Of a stretch of DNA of 64,000 bases, positions 8,395 through 17,201 are shown one piece after another. Position 1 is the stretch's first letter. Every line of letters begins with the position of its first letter. Where the stretch lies: positions 1-64,000 of the forward strand of contig SIHP01000001.1 in the NCBI GenBank assembly GCA_004762155.1, read 5' to 3'. A program made the translations under genes and the position numbers. The notes below the pieces were generated by a model, which was not told the DNA's origin, made no database searches, and saw only the letters and a list, made by a program, of their open reading frames with translations. This stretch comes from Flavobacteriaceae bacterium. Its GTDB lineage: Bacteria > Bacteroidota > Bacteroidia > Flavobacteriales > Flavobacteriaceae.

Positions 8395-8865
8395 TTTTTA
8401 TTTTTTTAACCTTTCAAGATTAAAAGTAAAACATATTCGCATCTAATCCAATATTTTATGTTAAAAAATTATTAATAATAAATAAAAAATACCTAAAATG
8501 ATATTAATTTAACAAAACAAACACATAAAAACATATAAAAAAACACAATTCATACAATTACTCAACAAATTCTTTAGCAAAAAATAATTAACACTAAAAA
8601 AACAATCAATAAATAACTAAAAAAACAATTATTAATAATAAAAACAAACAACTTAAATCAAATATGGTTTTAAAATAAAAACTCAAAAAAACTACTTGAT
8701 TAAAAAAACAAAAATGATTCATTTGTGATGCTTTTTGAATGGTTTATTATTTCATACCCTAAAAAAACACCTTTAATTACTGAAATTGAACGATTTATGA
8801 TTAAAATTGAATGAATAGTGATAAATCTAAGTTGTTAATTGCGTTAAACTTAAAAACTAAATAAG
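8395..8865. other. Long AT-rich intergenic region
   Basis: This 471-bp gap between divergent genes is extremely A+T-rich, with many A-tracts on the plus strand. No credible ORF or RNA gene is visible. Its right end holds the 21-bp-periodic motif pair described separately. Confidence 0.7.
8786..8827 (+). promoter_or_regulatory. 21-bp-periodic operator pair (candidate)
   Basis: Two imperfect direct repeats with TTGA at 8786 and 8807, exactly 21 bp apart: ATTGAACGATTTATGA, then ATTGAATGAATAGTGA. They end about 38 nt before the lipoprotein start at 8866. The same motif (ATTGACCGATTTTTGA) recurs with 21-bp spacing at 35101-35190 before another lipoprotein gene. Two-turn spacing of direct repeats is typical of LytTR-type binding sites; the regulator is not proven. 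Confidence 0.55.
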
Positions 8866-9672
8866 ATGAAAAAAAAATCAAACAACGCACTAACAATGAA
8901 AAAACATTTAAAACATGTATTATTAATGGCAATAGCAGTTTTTGCTTTGTCTTGTTCCAACGAGAATAATAATGCTACTCTTACAGAAGACATCGCTGCT
9001 TTTCAATATTTTGAATCAAAAGCAAGTTTTGAATCCACAATGAAAAGTATCGTAGAAAATAATACCGAACAATTAAATGACAAAGACTATAATGTTATCT
9101 CTGAAGTTTTAAATAAGGATAATATTGTAGGAATAGGAGAGTATTTAATTAAAATAGACTCAGAATCAGAATCTGTTTATACTATAAATAAATCGTATGC
9201 AAATGCTTATAATGATTTAGCCGTTATCAATTTAAAAAATGAAAACATTACACAATTAAGTGTTTATGATGATGTTTTAAATATTTTAGATGGCAGTTCT
9301 ACTGCACAAAGAGCTTCTTGTGGTTCTCCTGCATCTTATGATTATGATTCTGATTCTACTAGTGGAAATAACAGAACCTTATCGCTTTCTGCAACTTATA
9401 AAGCTTCTGGAATTTATTTTAGTTTAACATATAGATGTATTCCTGATAATTCAGATTATGGATATTCTAGACTTGATGAATGGGATACTACATACACAAC
9501 AACAAGTTGCGTAAGTTATAGCTCTTATGGCGAAAATGATTATGGAGATGGTGAACATGAAGGTAGTTTTACTGGTGGTGTATATTTTGGTTATACACCT
9601 TTATCTAGCTTTCATTGTTTTATAGTATGTTCTTCTAGTGCAGGAACTGTTGATGTAACTATTGAAAGTTAA
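8866..9672 (+). CDS. Lipoprotein of unknown function with shared N-terminal module
   Basis: A 268-residue lipoprotein with signal peptide and lipobox FALSC. The start may be the second ATG at 8896, which gives a more standard signal peptide. Residues about 40-140 carry a module (QYFESKASFESTMKSI, then VLNKDNIVGIGEYLIKID) that resembles the N-terminal part of the lipoprotein at 35235. The C-terminal half is Ser/Thr/Tyr-rich with six cysteines, compatible with a disulfide-stabilised beta domain. It sits behind the 21-bp operator pair and is followed by a terminator, so it is probably monocistronic. The function is unknown. Confidence 0.85.
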   Translation: MKKKSNNALTMKKHLKHVLLMAIAVFALSCSNENNNATLTEDIAAFQYFESKASFESTMKSIVENNTEQLNDKDYNVISEVLNKDNIVGIGEYLIKIDSESESVYTINKSYANAYNDLAVINLKNENITQLSVYDDVLNILDGSSTAQRASCGSPASYDYDSDSTSGNNRTLSLSATYKASGIYFSLTYRCIPDNSDYGYSRLDEWDTTYTTTSCVSYSSYGENDYGDGEHEGSFTGGVYFGYTPLSSFHCFIVCSSSAGTVDVTIES

Positions 9673-9696
9673 ACAACTAACAAATACTTTTTAATT

Positions 9697-9729
9697 AACT
9701 AGACTATACTTATATGTAGTCTAGTTTTT
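9697..9729 (+). terminator. Intrinsic terminator
   Basis: The perfect 10-bp inverted repeat AACTAGACTA/TAGTCTAGTT with a 10-nt loop, followed by T residues, 25 nt after the lipoprotein stop codon. Confidence 0.85.
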
Positions 9730-9787
9730 AAATTTATAAGTGAAATTTAAATAAGAAAAAATCACATAATTCAAACAACAATCAATA

Positions 9788-10624
9788 ATGGAGATCTCAA
9801 TTTTTACAAAAAAAAGAACATTGTTTTTCATCACTTACCTCCTATTATCTTACAGTTCTATTAGTTTTTCTCAGATAAAACTTTCTGCAGATGGAAAAAG
9901 CGAAACTTACAAACTTATAAACTCCATTTTAATTAGTAAAAATAGAAACGCTATAGAAGTTCCTGATTGTAATCATAAAAAATTTGGTAAACACATCTCT
10001 CAAATATTTGACCAAACACTTAACAAATATGTATTTGAATTTGTAATTCATATAAATGGTGATTTTGATCGCTGTAAACGATTTGATAGGCAGCGAAACG
10101 AAATTAAAGCCAACAAAAGGTCTAACGATACTATTTTGGCTACAGAAGGAGAAACTTTAAACTATAAATGGAAATTTAAATTAGAGAAAGGTTTCCAAAC
10201 TTCTTCAAAATATACAGACATTCATCAAATAACATATAATAAAACCAGTGGAAACGAACCTTTATTTGCCTTTATGGCAAGAAAAAAGAACGGAAAACAA
10301 AATTTTCAAATAGTTTATATAGACGAAGATGAAAAAAGTGTATTAGCAAGTATAAAGCTTTCTAAAATCACTGGTAAATGGATTATAGCTGATGAAACTA
10401 TTACTTATGGTAAAAACGGTAGTTATACCCTAATTCTTAAAACCTTAAAAGGTAAAACAGTTCTTAAAACTAAAAGAGAAAATATACAAACTTGGTACGA
10501 TACAATGATTTATGCCAGACCAAAATGGGGAATTTACAGAAGTTTAAAAAAGCAAGATGAATTAAGAGATGAAAAGCTGTATTTTGCAGACTTTGAAATA
10601 AATGATGTGTCAAAAAATAAATAA
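9788..10624 (+). CDS. Secreted jelly-roll protein, heparin-lyase-I/ConA-like
   Basis: A 278-residue protein with a signal peptide ending near SSISFS. The body reads as a beta-sandwich: ETLNYKWKFKLEKGF, a DIHQITY strand, PLFAFMARKKNG, and the C-terminal ARPKWGIYRS then LYFADFEI. The KWGIYR/YFADFEI ending matches the pattern of polysaccharide lyases of the heparin-lyase-I type and related ConA-like lectins. I cannot assign catalytic residues, so it may bind rather than cleave glycans. The stop at 10622-10624 is just ahead of a second small secreted protein on the same strand. Confidence 0.65.
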   Translation: MEISIFTKKRTLFFITYLLLSYSSISFSQIKLSADGKSETYKLINSILISKNRNAIEVPDCNHKKFGKHISQIFDQTLNKYVFEFVIHINGDFDRCKRFDRQRNEIKANKRSNDTILATEGETLNYKWKFKLEKGFQTSSKYTDIHQITYNKTSGNEPLFAFMARKKNGKQNFQIVYIDEDEKSVLASIKLSKITGKWIIADETITYGKNGSYTLILKTLKGKTVLKTKRENIQTWYDTMIYARPKWGIYRSLKKQDELRDEKLYFADFEINDVSKNK

Positions 10625-10628
10625 TAAA

Positions 10629-11084
10629 ATGAAAAGCAGCATAACGTTTATCATCTTAATAATTTCCTTCGCCCTAAATGCACAAAACAAAAAGGAAATT
10701 ATTTCTTTGATGGAAGAATATGCAAATAGCTATAGCCAACCGAATTATAATCATGAATTTGTAAATACAACGCTTAATCCTGCTTTAAAAAAGCTAGAAA
10801 AATTAATATGTAAGTATAATGATTATACTCTTTTAAATAATTTTATAAAAATGCTTTTAAAAACAAAAGGTTCAGCGAATGAAATACCTCCTACTATTTT
10901 AGGTGGAATATTCATATGCAAACCTGAAGCTATTGAAAAATATTTGAAACAAATATATACTGATAAATATTTAAAAGATTTGCTAATTCTAGGCTTCAAC
11001 AATAATACTAATGATAAAAAAGAAGAAATAATAAACTATTCGAGATTGAAAAAACGGTTAAACACAATAACACAGACTAAATAA
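10629..11084 (+). CDS. Small secreted hypothetical protein
   Basis: I place the start at the ATG at 10629, which gives a clean signal peptide (MKSSITFIILIISFALNA) and a 151-residue product; the frame is open upstream to 10602, where it would overlap the previous gene. The mature part is lysine-rich and mostly helical, without a recognisable domain. It is 4 nt after the jelly-roll gene and probably cotranscribed with it, so a role in the same exported function is possible but unproven. Confidence 0.65.
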   Translation: MKSSITFIILIISFALNAQNKKEIISLMEEYANSYSQPNYNHEFVNTTLNPALKKLEKLICKYNDYTLLNNFIKMLLKTKGSANEIPPTILGGIFICKPEAIEKYLKQIYTDKYLKDLLILGFNNNTNDKKEEIINYSRLKKRLNTITQTK

Positions 11085-11163
11085 TTTTCACTTTTACTAT
11101 TAAGATTAAACCTTTTATCATTTTAGAAGTCAAAAAACATTAATTCTCAAATAAAACTAAGTC

Positions 11164-11886
11164 ATGAAAAAAATCATTTTATTAATTACTGCGATTTGTT
11201 TATCGGCAAGTGTATTAGTTTCTTGTAAAAACGACGCAAAAAAAGCAGAAGCTTCTGTTGAAAACAAAAAGAAAGAACACAAAGGCCCACCACCACATGG
11301 CGATAAAAAAGGTCGTCCTCCAGGAGGAAAAGGCCCTGAACAAACAAAAACTTTAGCAGAAATTGGTGGTTATAAAATAGGAGAAATAGCTACTGATTTT
11401 AACCTTAAAAATATTGATGGTAATAATGTTTCTTTAGCTGGATTAGAAAATGCAAAAGGATATATTGTAACTTTTACATGTAATGAATGTCCGTTTTCTA
11501 AACTATATGAAGATCGTTTAGTTGCATTAAATAATAAATATGCAGCAAAAGGATATCCTGTAATTGCTATCAATTCAAATAATCCTTCCAATGAAAAAGA
11601 AGGTTTTGTAGCAATGCAAGCACGAGCAAAAGAAAAAGGATTTACTTTTCCTTATTTGGTTGATGGAGAAAAAATCTATTCTAAATACGGAGCTGTTAGA
11701 ACTCCTCACGTATTTTTATTAGATAAAAATAGAGCTGTTCAATATATTGGAACTATTGATGATAATGCAAAATCACCTGAAAACGTAAATATTAAATATG
11801 TTGAGGATGCTATTGAAGCATTAGAAAAAGGAGAAAAACCAACTCCTAATTTAACAAAAGCTATTGGATGCCCTATTAAAGCGTAA
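11164..11886 (+). CDS. Thioredoxin-fold (AhpC/TSA-like) lipoprotein
   Basis: A 240-residue lipoprotein with lipobox SVLVSC, followed by a lysine/proline/glycine-rich linker (GPPPHGDKKGRPPGGKGP). From about residue 70 it is a redoxin domain: GEIATDFNLKNIDGNNVSL, the CNEC active-site motif in TFTCNECPFSKLYEDR, and RTPHVFLLDKNRAVQYIG with its cis-proline. It probably acts on periplasmic thiols. The charged linker is unusual and may span the cell-wall region. It is followed by a strong terminator. Confidence 0.88.
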   Translation: MKKIILLITAICLSASVLVSCKNDAKKAEASVENKKKEHKGPPPHGDKKGRPPGGKGPEQTKTLAEIGGYKIGEIATDFNLKNIDGNNVSLAGLENAKGYIVTFTCNECPFSKLYEDRLVALNNKYAAKGYPVIAINSNNPSNEKEGFVAMQARAKEKGFTFPYLVDGEKIYSKYGAVRTPHVFLLDKNRAVQYIGTIDDNAKSPENVNIKYVEDAIEALEKGEKPTPNLTKAIGCPIKA

Positions 11887-11907
11887 ACATATTCTTAAAT
11901 AATTATC

Positions 11908-11945
11908 AAAAAGGCTGAAAGATTTAAAATCTTTCAGCCTTTTTA
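11908..11945 (+). terminator. Intrinsic terminator
   Basis: The stem AAAGGCTGAAAGAT/ATCTTTCAGCCTTT with a T-run lies 22 nt after the thioredoxin-fold gene. Confidence 0.92.
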
Positions 11946-12058
11946 GTTATCTAACTCTCACGTATCATTTACTAACAAAATTAGCCTGTTTACTCAATAC
12001 TCATTTTATAATCTCCTTTTCATCTATAAATTTATCCTAAATCAAAAAATATATACAC

Positions 12059-12520
12059 ATGAAAAACATTACAAACACATCAAATCAGAAAAAGAAGAAC
12101 TTCATTTATCTTTTAAGTTTTTGGATACTTCTTTTATTTTCAAACACTACAATAAACGCTCAAGAAGATGAAAACATATCTATGAGTTCAACTCAAGATA
12201 CGTTTATATTAAAAGGTACTGTCTTTAGTAAAACAGACAATAGTGTATTACCTGGTACAAGTATTAGTTTAAAAAACAATATTACTGGAGTAGAAACCGA
12301 TATTGACGGTAATTTTGAACTTGCAAATGTAAAAGAAGGTGATATTATTTCTTTTCGTTTCTTAGGATTTGTAACACAAGATCTTGTGATCAAAAAAAAT
12401 CATCCTTTTATTAAAGTGTATTTAAACGAAAATCATTTTGAACTTTTAGGTGCGGTTGACACTAAAACAACCTACAAAACAAAACGTTCTTTCTGGCAAC
12501 GTGTTAAAGCTATTTTTTAA
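12059..12520 (+). CDS. CarboxypepD_reg-like domain protein (short paralog)
   Basis: A 153-residue exported protein with a basic N-terminus, a hydrophobic segment at about residues 16-34, and a CarboxypepD_reg-like beta-sandwich: LKGTVFSKTDNSVLPGTSI, then TDIDGNFELANVKEGD, then ISFRFLGFVTQ. The tail TYKTKRSFWQRVKAIF nearly matches that of the gene at 12668. Unlike that paralog, it lacks the N-terminal cysteine domain. Such domains normally precede TonB-dependent receptors; here it stands alone. Confidence 0.82.
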   Translation: MKNITNTSNQKKKNFIYLLSFWILLLFSNTTINAQEDENISMSSTQDTFILKGTVFSKTDNSVLPGTSISLKNNITGVETDIDGNFELANVKEGDIISFRFLGFVTQDLVIKKNHPFIKVYLNENHFELLGAVDTKTTYKTKRSFWQRVKAIF

Positions 12521-12542
12521 ACCAACTTTTAAAAATAAAGTT

Positions 12543-12599
12543 CCTCAATGCAAGCAAGCATTGGGGAGTTAAACTCTTGGCTATCGCCTTGCGATTAAA
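12543..12599 (+). repeat. Dispersed structured repeat, copy 2
   Basis: Best-preserved copy of the repeat also found at 518-569. It starts 23 nt after a stop codon. CCTCAATGC and GCATTGGGG form a 9-bp stem (one G-T pair) around AAGCAA, followed by GAGTT/AACTC and GGC/GCC or TCGC/GCGA arms. Confidence 0.8.
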
Positions 12600-12667
12600 A
12601 CAAAAATTCTGAATTTATTTCAGAGTTTTTAATACCTCACTTTATTCAAATCAGTAATTATTTTTAT

Positions 12668-13381
12668 ATGAAAAACTCACTAAACATAAGCATACAAAAA
12701 CCTTGTCATGAAGATTTTAATAATTTTGAGAAAACTAAATCAGGCGGATTTTGCAACTCTTGTTCTAAAGAAGTTATTGATTTTACAACAATGAGCAACA
12801 AGGAAATAGTAGTATACTTTACAACTACTAACAAAAATACTTGTGGCCGTTTTTATAAAGATCAACTAAAAGATTATCATCATCATAGAAACAAAAAAAA
12901 ATTAAAAAAACACAGCTTTATTAGTGCTATCAGTTTTTCTTTAATTTCATTATTTTCTGGTGCTTCTTTAACTGCTCAGGAAAAAAAATCAGATACAATA
13001 AGCACAATCCCTTTAAACAAATCAAAAAAAATACTACGTTTAAATAGTCATACTTTAAAAGGTGTTGTTTTATCTGGATTCGATAATTATCCTTTACCTG
13101 GCGTTAGTGTTGTTCTAAAAAACAGTATTGTTGGTACGGATTCTGATTTTGATGGAAACTTTAAACTTAAAAATATAAAAGAAGGCGACATTATTTCAGT
13201 TTACTCAATAGGTTTCAAAACTCAAGAAATAGTAGTACAAAAAAATCAAACTTTTTTAAAAGTCGTTATGCAAGAAGATACATCTATTTTAGGCGGATTA
13301 GTTGTTGCTGGTGAAGTTGATGTAAAAGCGACCTATAAAACAAAACGTTCGTTTTGGCAACGTATTAAATCAATCTTTTAA
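12668..13381 (+). CDS. Membrane-anchored CarboxypepD_reg-like protein with N-terminal Cys domain
   Basis: A 237-residue protein. Residues 1-75 form a compact Cys/His module (PCHEDFNNFEKTKSGGFC, then NSCSKEVIDFT, then CGRFY) that looks like a metal-binding cytoplasmic domain. A transmembrane helix lies at about 80-105. A CarboxypepD_reg-like sandwich (LPGVSVVLKNSIVGTDSDFD) follows, with the conserved tail TYKTKRSFWQRIKSIF. The architecture implies a cytoplasm-to-periplasm connector. It is a paralog of the preceding gene and abuts the transglutaminase gene with no spacer. Confidence 0.82.
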   Translation: MKNSLNISIQKPCHEDFNNFEKTKSGGFCNSCSKEVIDFTTMSNKEIVVYFTTTNKNTCGRFYKDQLKDYHHHRNKKKLKKHSFISAISFSLISLFSGASLTAQEKKSDTISTIPLNKSKKILRLNSHTLKGVVLSGFDNYPLPGVSVVLKNSIVGTDSDFDGNFKLKNIKEGDIISVYSIGFKTQEIVVQKNQTFLKVVMQEDTSILGGLVVAGEVDVKATYKTKRSFWQRIKSIF

Positions 13382-14404
13382 ATGAAAACAAAACTACTTT
13401 TTATACTTTTCTTTTCAATCATTTTTTATATACATGCACAACAATCTGATTTTAAACATATCAGTTTTAGAAAGGCAGATAGCATTGCCTCTTTATATAA
13501 AAATGAAAAACTAAATAATCTACCACTTCTTTCTTATAAGCTAACATACAGGTTAGATACTGATGTAGAAAAATTTAGAGCAATTTACATTTGGGTCTGT
13601 AAAAACATTAAAAGTGATTACAATTTAACCACCAAAATTTTAAGCAAAGGCAAAAAATACAGAAATAACAGAGAAGCATTTTTAAAGTGGAATACTTCAT
13701 TTAGACCTAAGTTTTTAAAAAAATTACTTGAAGATAAAAAAACAATCTGCACTGGTTTTGCTTTTTTAGTAAAAGAACTTTCTTCTTTAGCGAACATCAA
13801 TTGTACTATTATTAATGGATATTCTAAAACAGCTAATTTTAATCCTAAAAAACTTTTTCCGAATCATTCTTGGAATGCTGTACAATTAAATAACAAATGG
13901 TATTTATGCGACCCTGTTTTTGCAAGTGGATATTATAATTTGGACATAAGTACGTTTGTTCATGATTATAATGATGGTTATTTTTTAACAGATCCTAACT
14001 TATTTATTAAAAATCATTATCCTGAGGATAAAAAATGGACTTTATTAGAAAACAAAAACACTAATTTTAATGATTTTATTAATGCTCCTTTTATTTATAA
14101 TGAAACATTTAAATATAAAATCACTCCTGTTTTACCCAAAAAAATAGCTTCTGAAATCTCTGTTAATGAAAATGTGGTCTTTAAATTTAAAATTGATAGT
14201 CCTTCTAGGGCTAAACAACTTAATTTAATAACCTACAATGGATTAAGAGAAACAAAATTTAAACCAACTCAGTATACACTCATAAACAATATATTAAAAT
14301 TCACCTATCGTTTTCCTAAAAAAGGATTATACGATGTACATATAAAAATAAGAGAAGACATAATCGCGAGTTATACTATAAAAGTTATGAAAAATAACAG
14401 CTAA
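13382..14404 (+). CDS. Secreted transglutaminase-like protein
   Basis: A 340-residue protein with a signal peptide ending IHA. A transglutaminase-like papain-fold core spans about residues 60-190, with the triad visible as Cys in TICTGFAF, His in PNHSWNAV and Asp in WYLCDPVFASG. The C-terminal about 130 residues are probably a beta-sandwich. Members act as periplasmic cysteine peptidases or amide-bond enzymes; the substrate is unknown. The start codon follows the previous stop immediately, so it is cotranscribed with the CarboxypepD_reg-like gene. Confidence 0.87.
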   Translation: MKTKLLFILFFSIIFYIHAQQSDFKHISFRKADSIASLYKNEKLNNLPLLSYKLTYRLDTDVEKFRAIYIWVCKNIKSDYNLTTKILSKGKKYRNNREAFLKWNTSFRPKFLKKLLEDKKTICTGFAFLVKELSSLANINCTIINGYSKTANFNPKKLFPNHSWNAVQLNNKWYLCDPVFASGYYNLDISTFVHDYNDGYFLTDPNLFIKNHYPEDKKWTLLENKNTNFNDFINAPFIYNETFKYKITPVLPKKIASEISVNENVVFKFKIDSPSRAKQLNLITYNGLRETKFKPTQYTLINNILKFTYRFPKKGLYDVHIKIREDIIASYTIKVMKNNS

Positions 14405-14521
14405 TTGCAGAAAACTACATCTTTTTTTACGGATTTCCATTATATCAACACGGAAAGTTCTAGTAATTTTGAATTGTTGTTTTTACAACCGTTAAGGGGT
14501 TAACGTTTTATGGGGATTATT

Positions 14522-14552
14522 AAACCTTCTAGTTTTTCTAGAAGGTTTTTTA
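14522..14552. terminator. Bidirectional intrinsic terminator
   Basis: The 10-bp stem AACCTTCTAG/CTAGAAGGTT with a 5-nt T loop and a T-run, between the convergent transglutaminase and epimerase-like genes. A smaller CGTTAA/TTAACG hairpin lies about 25 bp upstream. Confidence 0.85.
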
Positions 14553-14627
14553 TTGAAAATAAATTCCCTAGATGCAAGAACACAAAGTATTTTAGTTAGT
14601 TTTTGATTAGAAAATATAAAAAACAAA

Positions 14628-14653
14628 CCTTCGGCTATTGACTTGTAATTAAA
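14628..14653 (+). repeat. Degenerate copy of the dispersed repeat
   Basis: CTTCGGCTATTGACTTGTAA then TTAAA matches the second half of the repeat at 12543-12599 with several changes; a CCTAGATGCAAGAA piece 60 bp upstream may be the displaced first half. It runs into the minus-strand stop codon of the epimerase-like gene. Confidence 0.4.
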
Positions 14654-15407
14654 TAGCTAACAAATCATTATGAATAAACTGATAATTCAATCGGTTTATT
14701 AATTTAGTAGGACTTATTATTTTATACTGCAACTTTTGTGAATTATCAAAATCGGGAATTGCCATTCCAATACTTCTTTTTGCATTCACATAGAAATCTT
14801 TTCTCGTTGGATGATGATTTGCACAAGCATTAAATATTTCTCCAAAAATTCCATCTGTAATAATTTGATCAATTATTGCCATACAATCATCTCTATGAAT
14901 CATATTTACAAACCCATTTGGTTGTTGTATTTTTTTATCTTTAAACCAATTCCCTGGTTGTCTTTTCCCTCCAAACAAACCTGCAAAACGAATAATTGTT
15001 GTTTTAAAAAGCTTATTATCTTTAAATAGGTTTTCTACTTTAGATAATAAAGAATCAACTGTTTTATCTTCTTCAGTATATTCTTTATTTAATCTTGGAT
15101 ATACAGATGTAGAACTAATAAAAACAACTCTTTTTACTGATGATTTTTCAATTTCACTTATTAAATTTTCATAAGCTTCTATTTTTTTAGAAGTTATCAT
15201 AATCAATAAAACATCTGTATTTAAAAAGTCTTGATAAGAAGGCTTTTCATCTGTATTGATTAAATACGGAATAATGCTGTGTTCTTTAAACAATGGAATT
15301 TTTTCTTCAGAAGTTGTAGAGCCTTTTACAGTAATTCCTTTTTCTATAAATTGTTTTGCTAAAGGAAATCCTAGCCATCCACAGCCTAAAATACTAAATG
15401 TTTTCAT
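14649..15407 (-). CDS. NAD(P)-binding epimerase/dehydratase-like protein (YeeZ type)
   Basis: A 252-residue Rossmann-fold protein of the extended/atypical SDR class. The start KTFSILGCGWLGFPLAKQFI carries the G-x-G-x-x-G nucleotide-binding loop; VVFISSTSVYPRLNKEYTEE holds the SDR Ser and Tyr region, though the usual Y-x-x-x-K is not evident. RFAGLFGGKRQPGNWF and MIHRDDC are as in YeeZ-like proteins. The substrate is unknown. It lies 9 nt after the aquaporin gene on the same strand, so the two are probably an operon. Confidence 0.85.
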   Translation of the reverse strand: MKTFSILGCGWLGFPLAKQFIEKGITVKGSTTSEEKIPLFKEHSIIPYLINTDEKPSYQDFLNTDVLLIMITSKKIEAYENLISEIEKSSVKRVVFISSTSVYPRLNKEYTEEDKTVDSLLSKVENLFKDNKLFKTTIIRFAGLFGGKRQPGNWFKDKKIQQPNGFVNMIHRDDCMAIIDQIITDGIFGEIFNACANHHPTRKDFYVNAKRSIGMAIPDFDNSQKLQYKIISPTKLINRLNYQFIHNDLLAI

Positions 15408-15416
15408 ATGGCTAAA

Positions 15417-16079
15417 TTAACAAGCTCCATCACAACAATCATCATCTTTTACTAATTTACAAGTAAAAATTGCTAAAACAGCTCCAATAACTGGTGCAAT
15501 TATATATAACCACAGGTGTTGTAAGTTACCAGAAACAACAGCTGGTGCAATAGATCTAGCTGGATTCATTGACGCATTGGTAACTGGTCCCGCAAACATT
15601 GCTTCTAACAAAACAACACCTCCAATTGCAATACCTGCAACAACACCTACTTCTTTACTTCCAGTTGAAACATTAATAATCGTTAACATTAATATAAATG
15701 TTAATATAATTTCCAAAACAAAAGCCCGCATAGGATCTATTGTTGGTATCGTTGCCCCATAAAATTCGCTCGTTGGAAATAAAAACAACAAAAGTAAACT
15801 CGCTAAAAAAGCACCTAAAATCTGAGCTAAAATATACTTTGGTACTTCTTTCCAAGAGAACTTTTTTGCAAAAGCAAATGCAATTGAAACTGCTGGATTA
15901 AAATGAGCTCCAGAAATATCGCCAAAAGCATAAATCATAGCTATAACAATAAATCCCCAAGTTATTGCAATTCCAACATGAGTTACATCTCCACCTGTTA
16001 CTTCATTTATAGTCATTGCTCCTGTTCCACAAAAAATTAATGCAAAAGTTCCTATGCATTCTGATATGTATTTTTTCAT
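15417..16079 (-). CDS. Aquaporin (MIP family), NIP-like
   Basis: A 220-residue channel with six transmembrane helices and both pore motifs intact: NPA in GAHFNPAVSIAF and NPA in SMNPARSIAPA. The GGDVTHVGIAITWGF region resembles NIP/glycerol-arsenite channels more than AqpZ, but the selectivity filter cannot be fixed by eye. The C-terminus ends in DDDCCDGAC, an acidic, cysteine-rich tail that could bind metal. It is transcribed ahead of the epimerase-like gene. Confidence 0.92.
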   Translation of the reverse strand: MKKYISECIGTFALIFCGTGAMTINEVTGGDVTHVGIAITWGFIVIAMIYAFGDISGAHFNPAVSIAFAFAKKFSWKEVPKYILAQILGAFLASLLLLFLFPTSEFYGATIPTIDPMRAFVLEIILTFILMLTIINVSTGSKEVGVVAGIAIGGVVLLEAMFAGPVTNASMNPARSIAPAVVSGNLQHLWLYIIAPVIGAVLAIFTCKLVKDDDCCDGAC

Positions 16080-16177
16080 ACATCCAAAGATACAATCTCG
16101 TATTTTAAGTTTTTGTTAACATTTATAGTTTGTTTTCGTTGTAAATTTATACTCTGATTAATTCAAAACAATCTAAC

Positions 16178-17023
16178 ATGAAAAAAATATTATTAAGTTT
16201 ATTCGTTGTTGCCTTAACAACAGGTGTTAACGCACAAGTAGAAACACCACAGCCTAGCCCTGCTGCTAAGATTGAACAGAAAGTTGGTTTAACAGATGTT
16301 TCTGTTGAATACTCTAGACCGGGAATTAAAGGAAGAACAATTTTTGGAGATTTAGTTCCTTATGGAAAAATGTGGAGAACTGGAGCGAACAAAAACACCA
16401 TAATTACTTTTAGTGATGATGTTACTATTGATGGTAAAACATTAAAAAAAGGAAGTTATGCTATATTTACAAAACCAAGTGCTAATTCTTGGGAAGTTTT
16501 CTTTTACACAGATACTAACAACTGGGGAACTCCAAAAGAATGGGATGCTAAAAAAGTAGCATTATCTACAACTGTAAAAGTTGAAAAAATGCCAATGAGT
16601 ATAGAATCTTTTACTGTTACTATTGATGATTTATCTAACAGTGGAGCTGCTTTAGGTATTTTATGGGAAAATGTTTATGCTGGTATTAAATTTACTGTAC
16701 CTACAGATAAAACTGTTTCAGATAATATTACCAAAATAATGTCTGGACCAGGTGCTGCAGATTATTATGCTTCTGCTTCTTATTATTTAGAAGAAGGAAA
16801 AGATATTAATAAAGCAAAAGAATGGATTGAAAAAGCTGTTGATATGTCTAAAGACAAGCCTCGTTTTTGGTATTTACGTAAGCAATCTTTAATTTATGCT
16901 AAAGCTGGTGATAAAAAAGGAGCAATAAAAGCTGCAAAAGCTTCTTTAATGCATGCTGAAAAAGCAGGAAATGCTGGATATGTAAAAATGAATAAAGCTT
17001 CATTAAAAGAATGGGGAGCATAA
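16178..17023 (+). CDS. DUF2911 domain exported protein
   Basis: A 281-residue protein with a signal peptide ending GVNA. The DUF2911 domain spans about residues 30-180: VSVEYSRPGIKGRTIFGDLV, then WRTGANKNTIITFSDDVTI, then GSYAIFTKP. The C-terminal 90 residues are helical and TPR-like (SASYYLEEGKDINKAKEWIE, then SLIYAKAGDKKGAIKAA). It is common in Bacteroidota and has no established function. The gene is monocistronic with a good terminator 23 nt downstream. Confidence 0.9.
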   Translation: MKKILLSLFVVALTTGVNAQVETPQPSPAAKIEQKVGLTDVSVEYSRPGIKGRTIFGDLVPYGKMWRTGANKNTIITFSDDVTIDGKTLKKGSYAIFTKPSANSWEVFFYTDTNNWGTPKEWDAKKVALSTTVKVEKMPMSIESFTVTIDDLSNSGAALGILWENVYAGIKFTVPTDKTVSDNITKIMSGPGAADYYASASYYLEEGKDINKAKEWIEKAVDMSKDKPRFWYLRKQSLIYAKAGDKKGAIKAAKASLMHAEKAGNAGYVKMNKASLKEWGA

Positions 17024-17046
17024 TTTTACAAGCTTCTAAACTATAT

Positions 17047-17076
17047 AAAACTCGGATAAATATCCGAGTTTTTTTA
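17047..17076 (+). terminator. Intrinsic terminator
   Basis: The stem AAAACTCGGATA/TATCCGAGTTTT with a small loop and a T-run, after the DUF2911 gene. Confidence 0.92.
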
Positions 17077-17201
17077 TGCTCTTAAATGATACTTTTCCGT
17101 TTTCTTAAAATATCTGTAACTTGCAGTTATAAATGACATAACTGTTACTATTGTTTATACAAATTATGGTTATATGTTGTGTTATCACTTATTAAAAAAA
17201 G

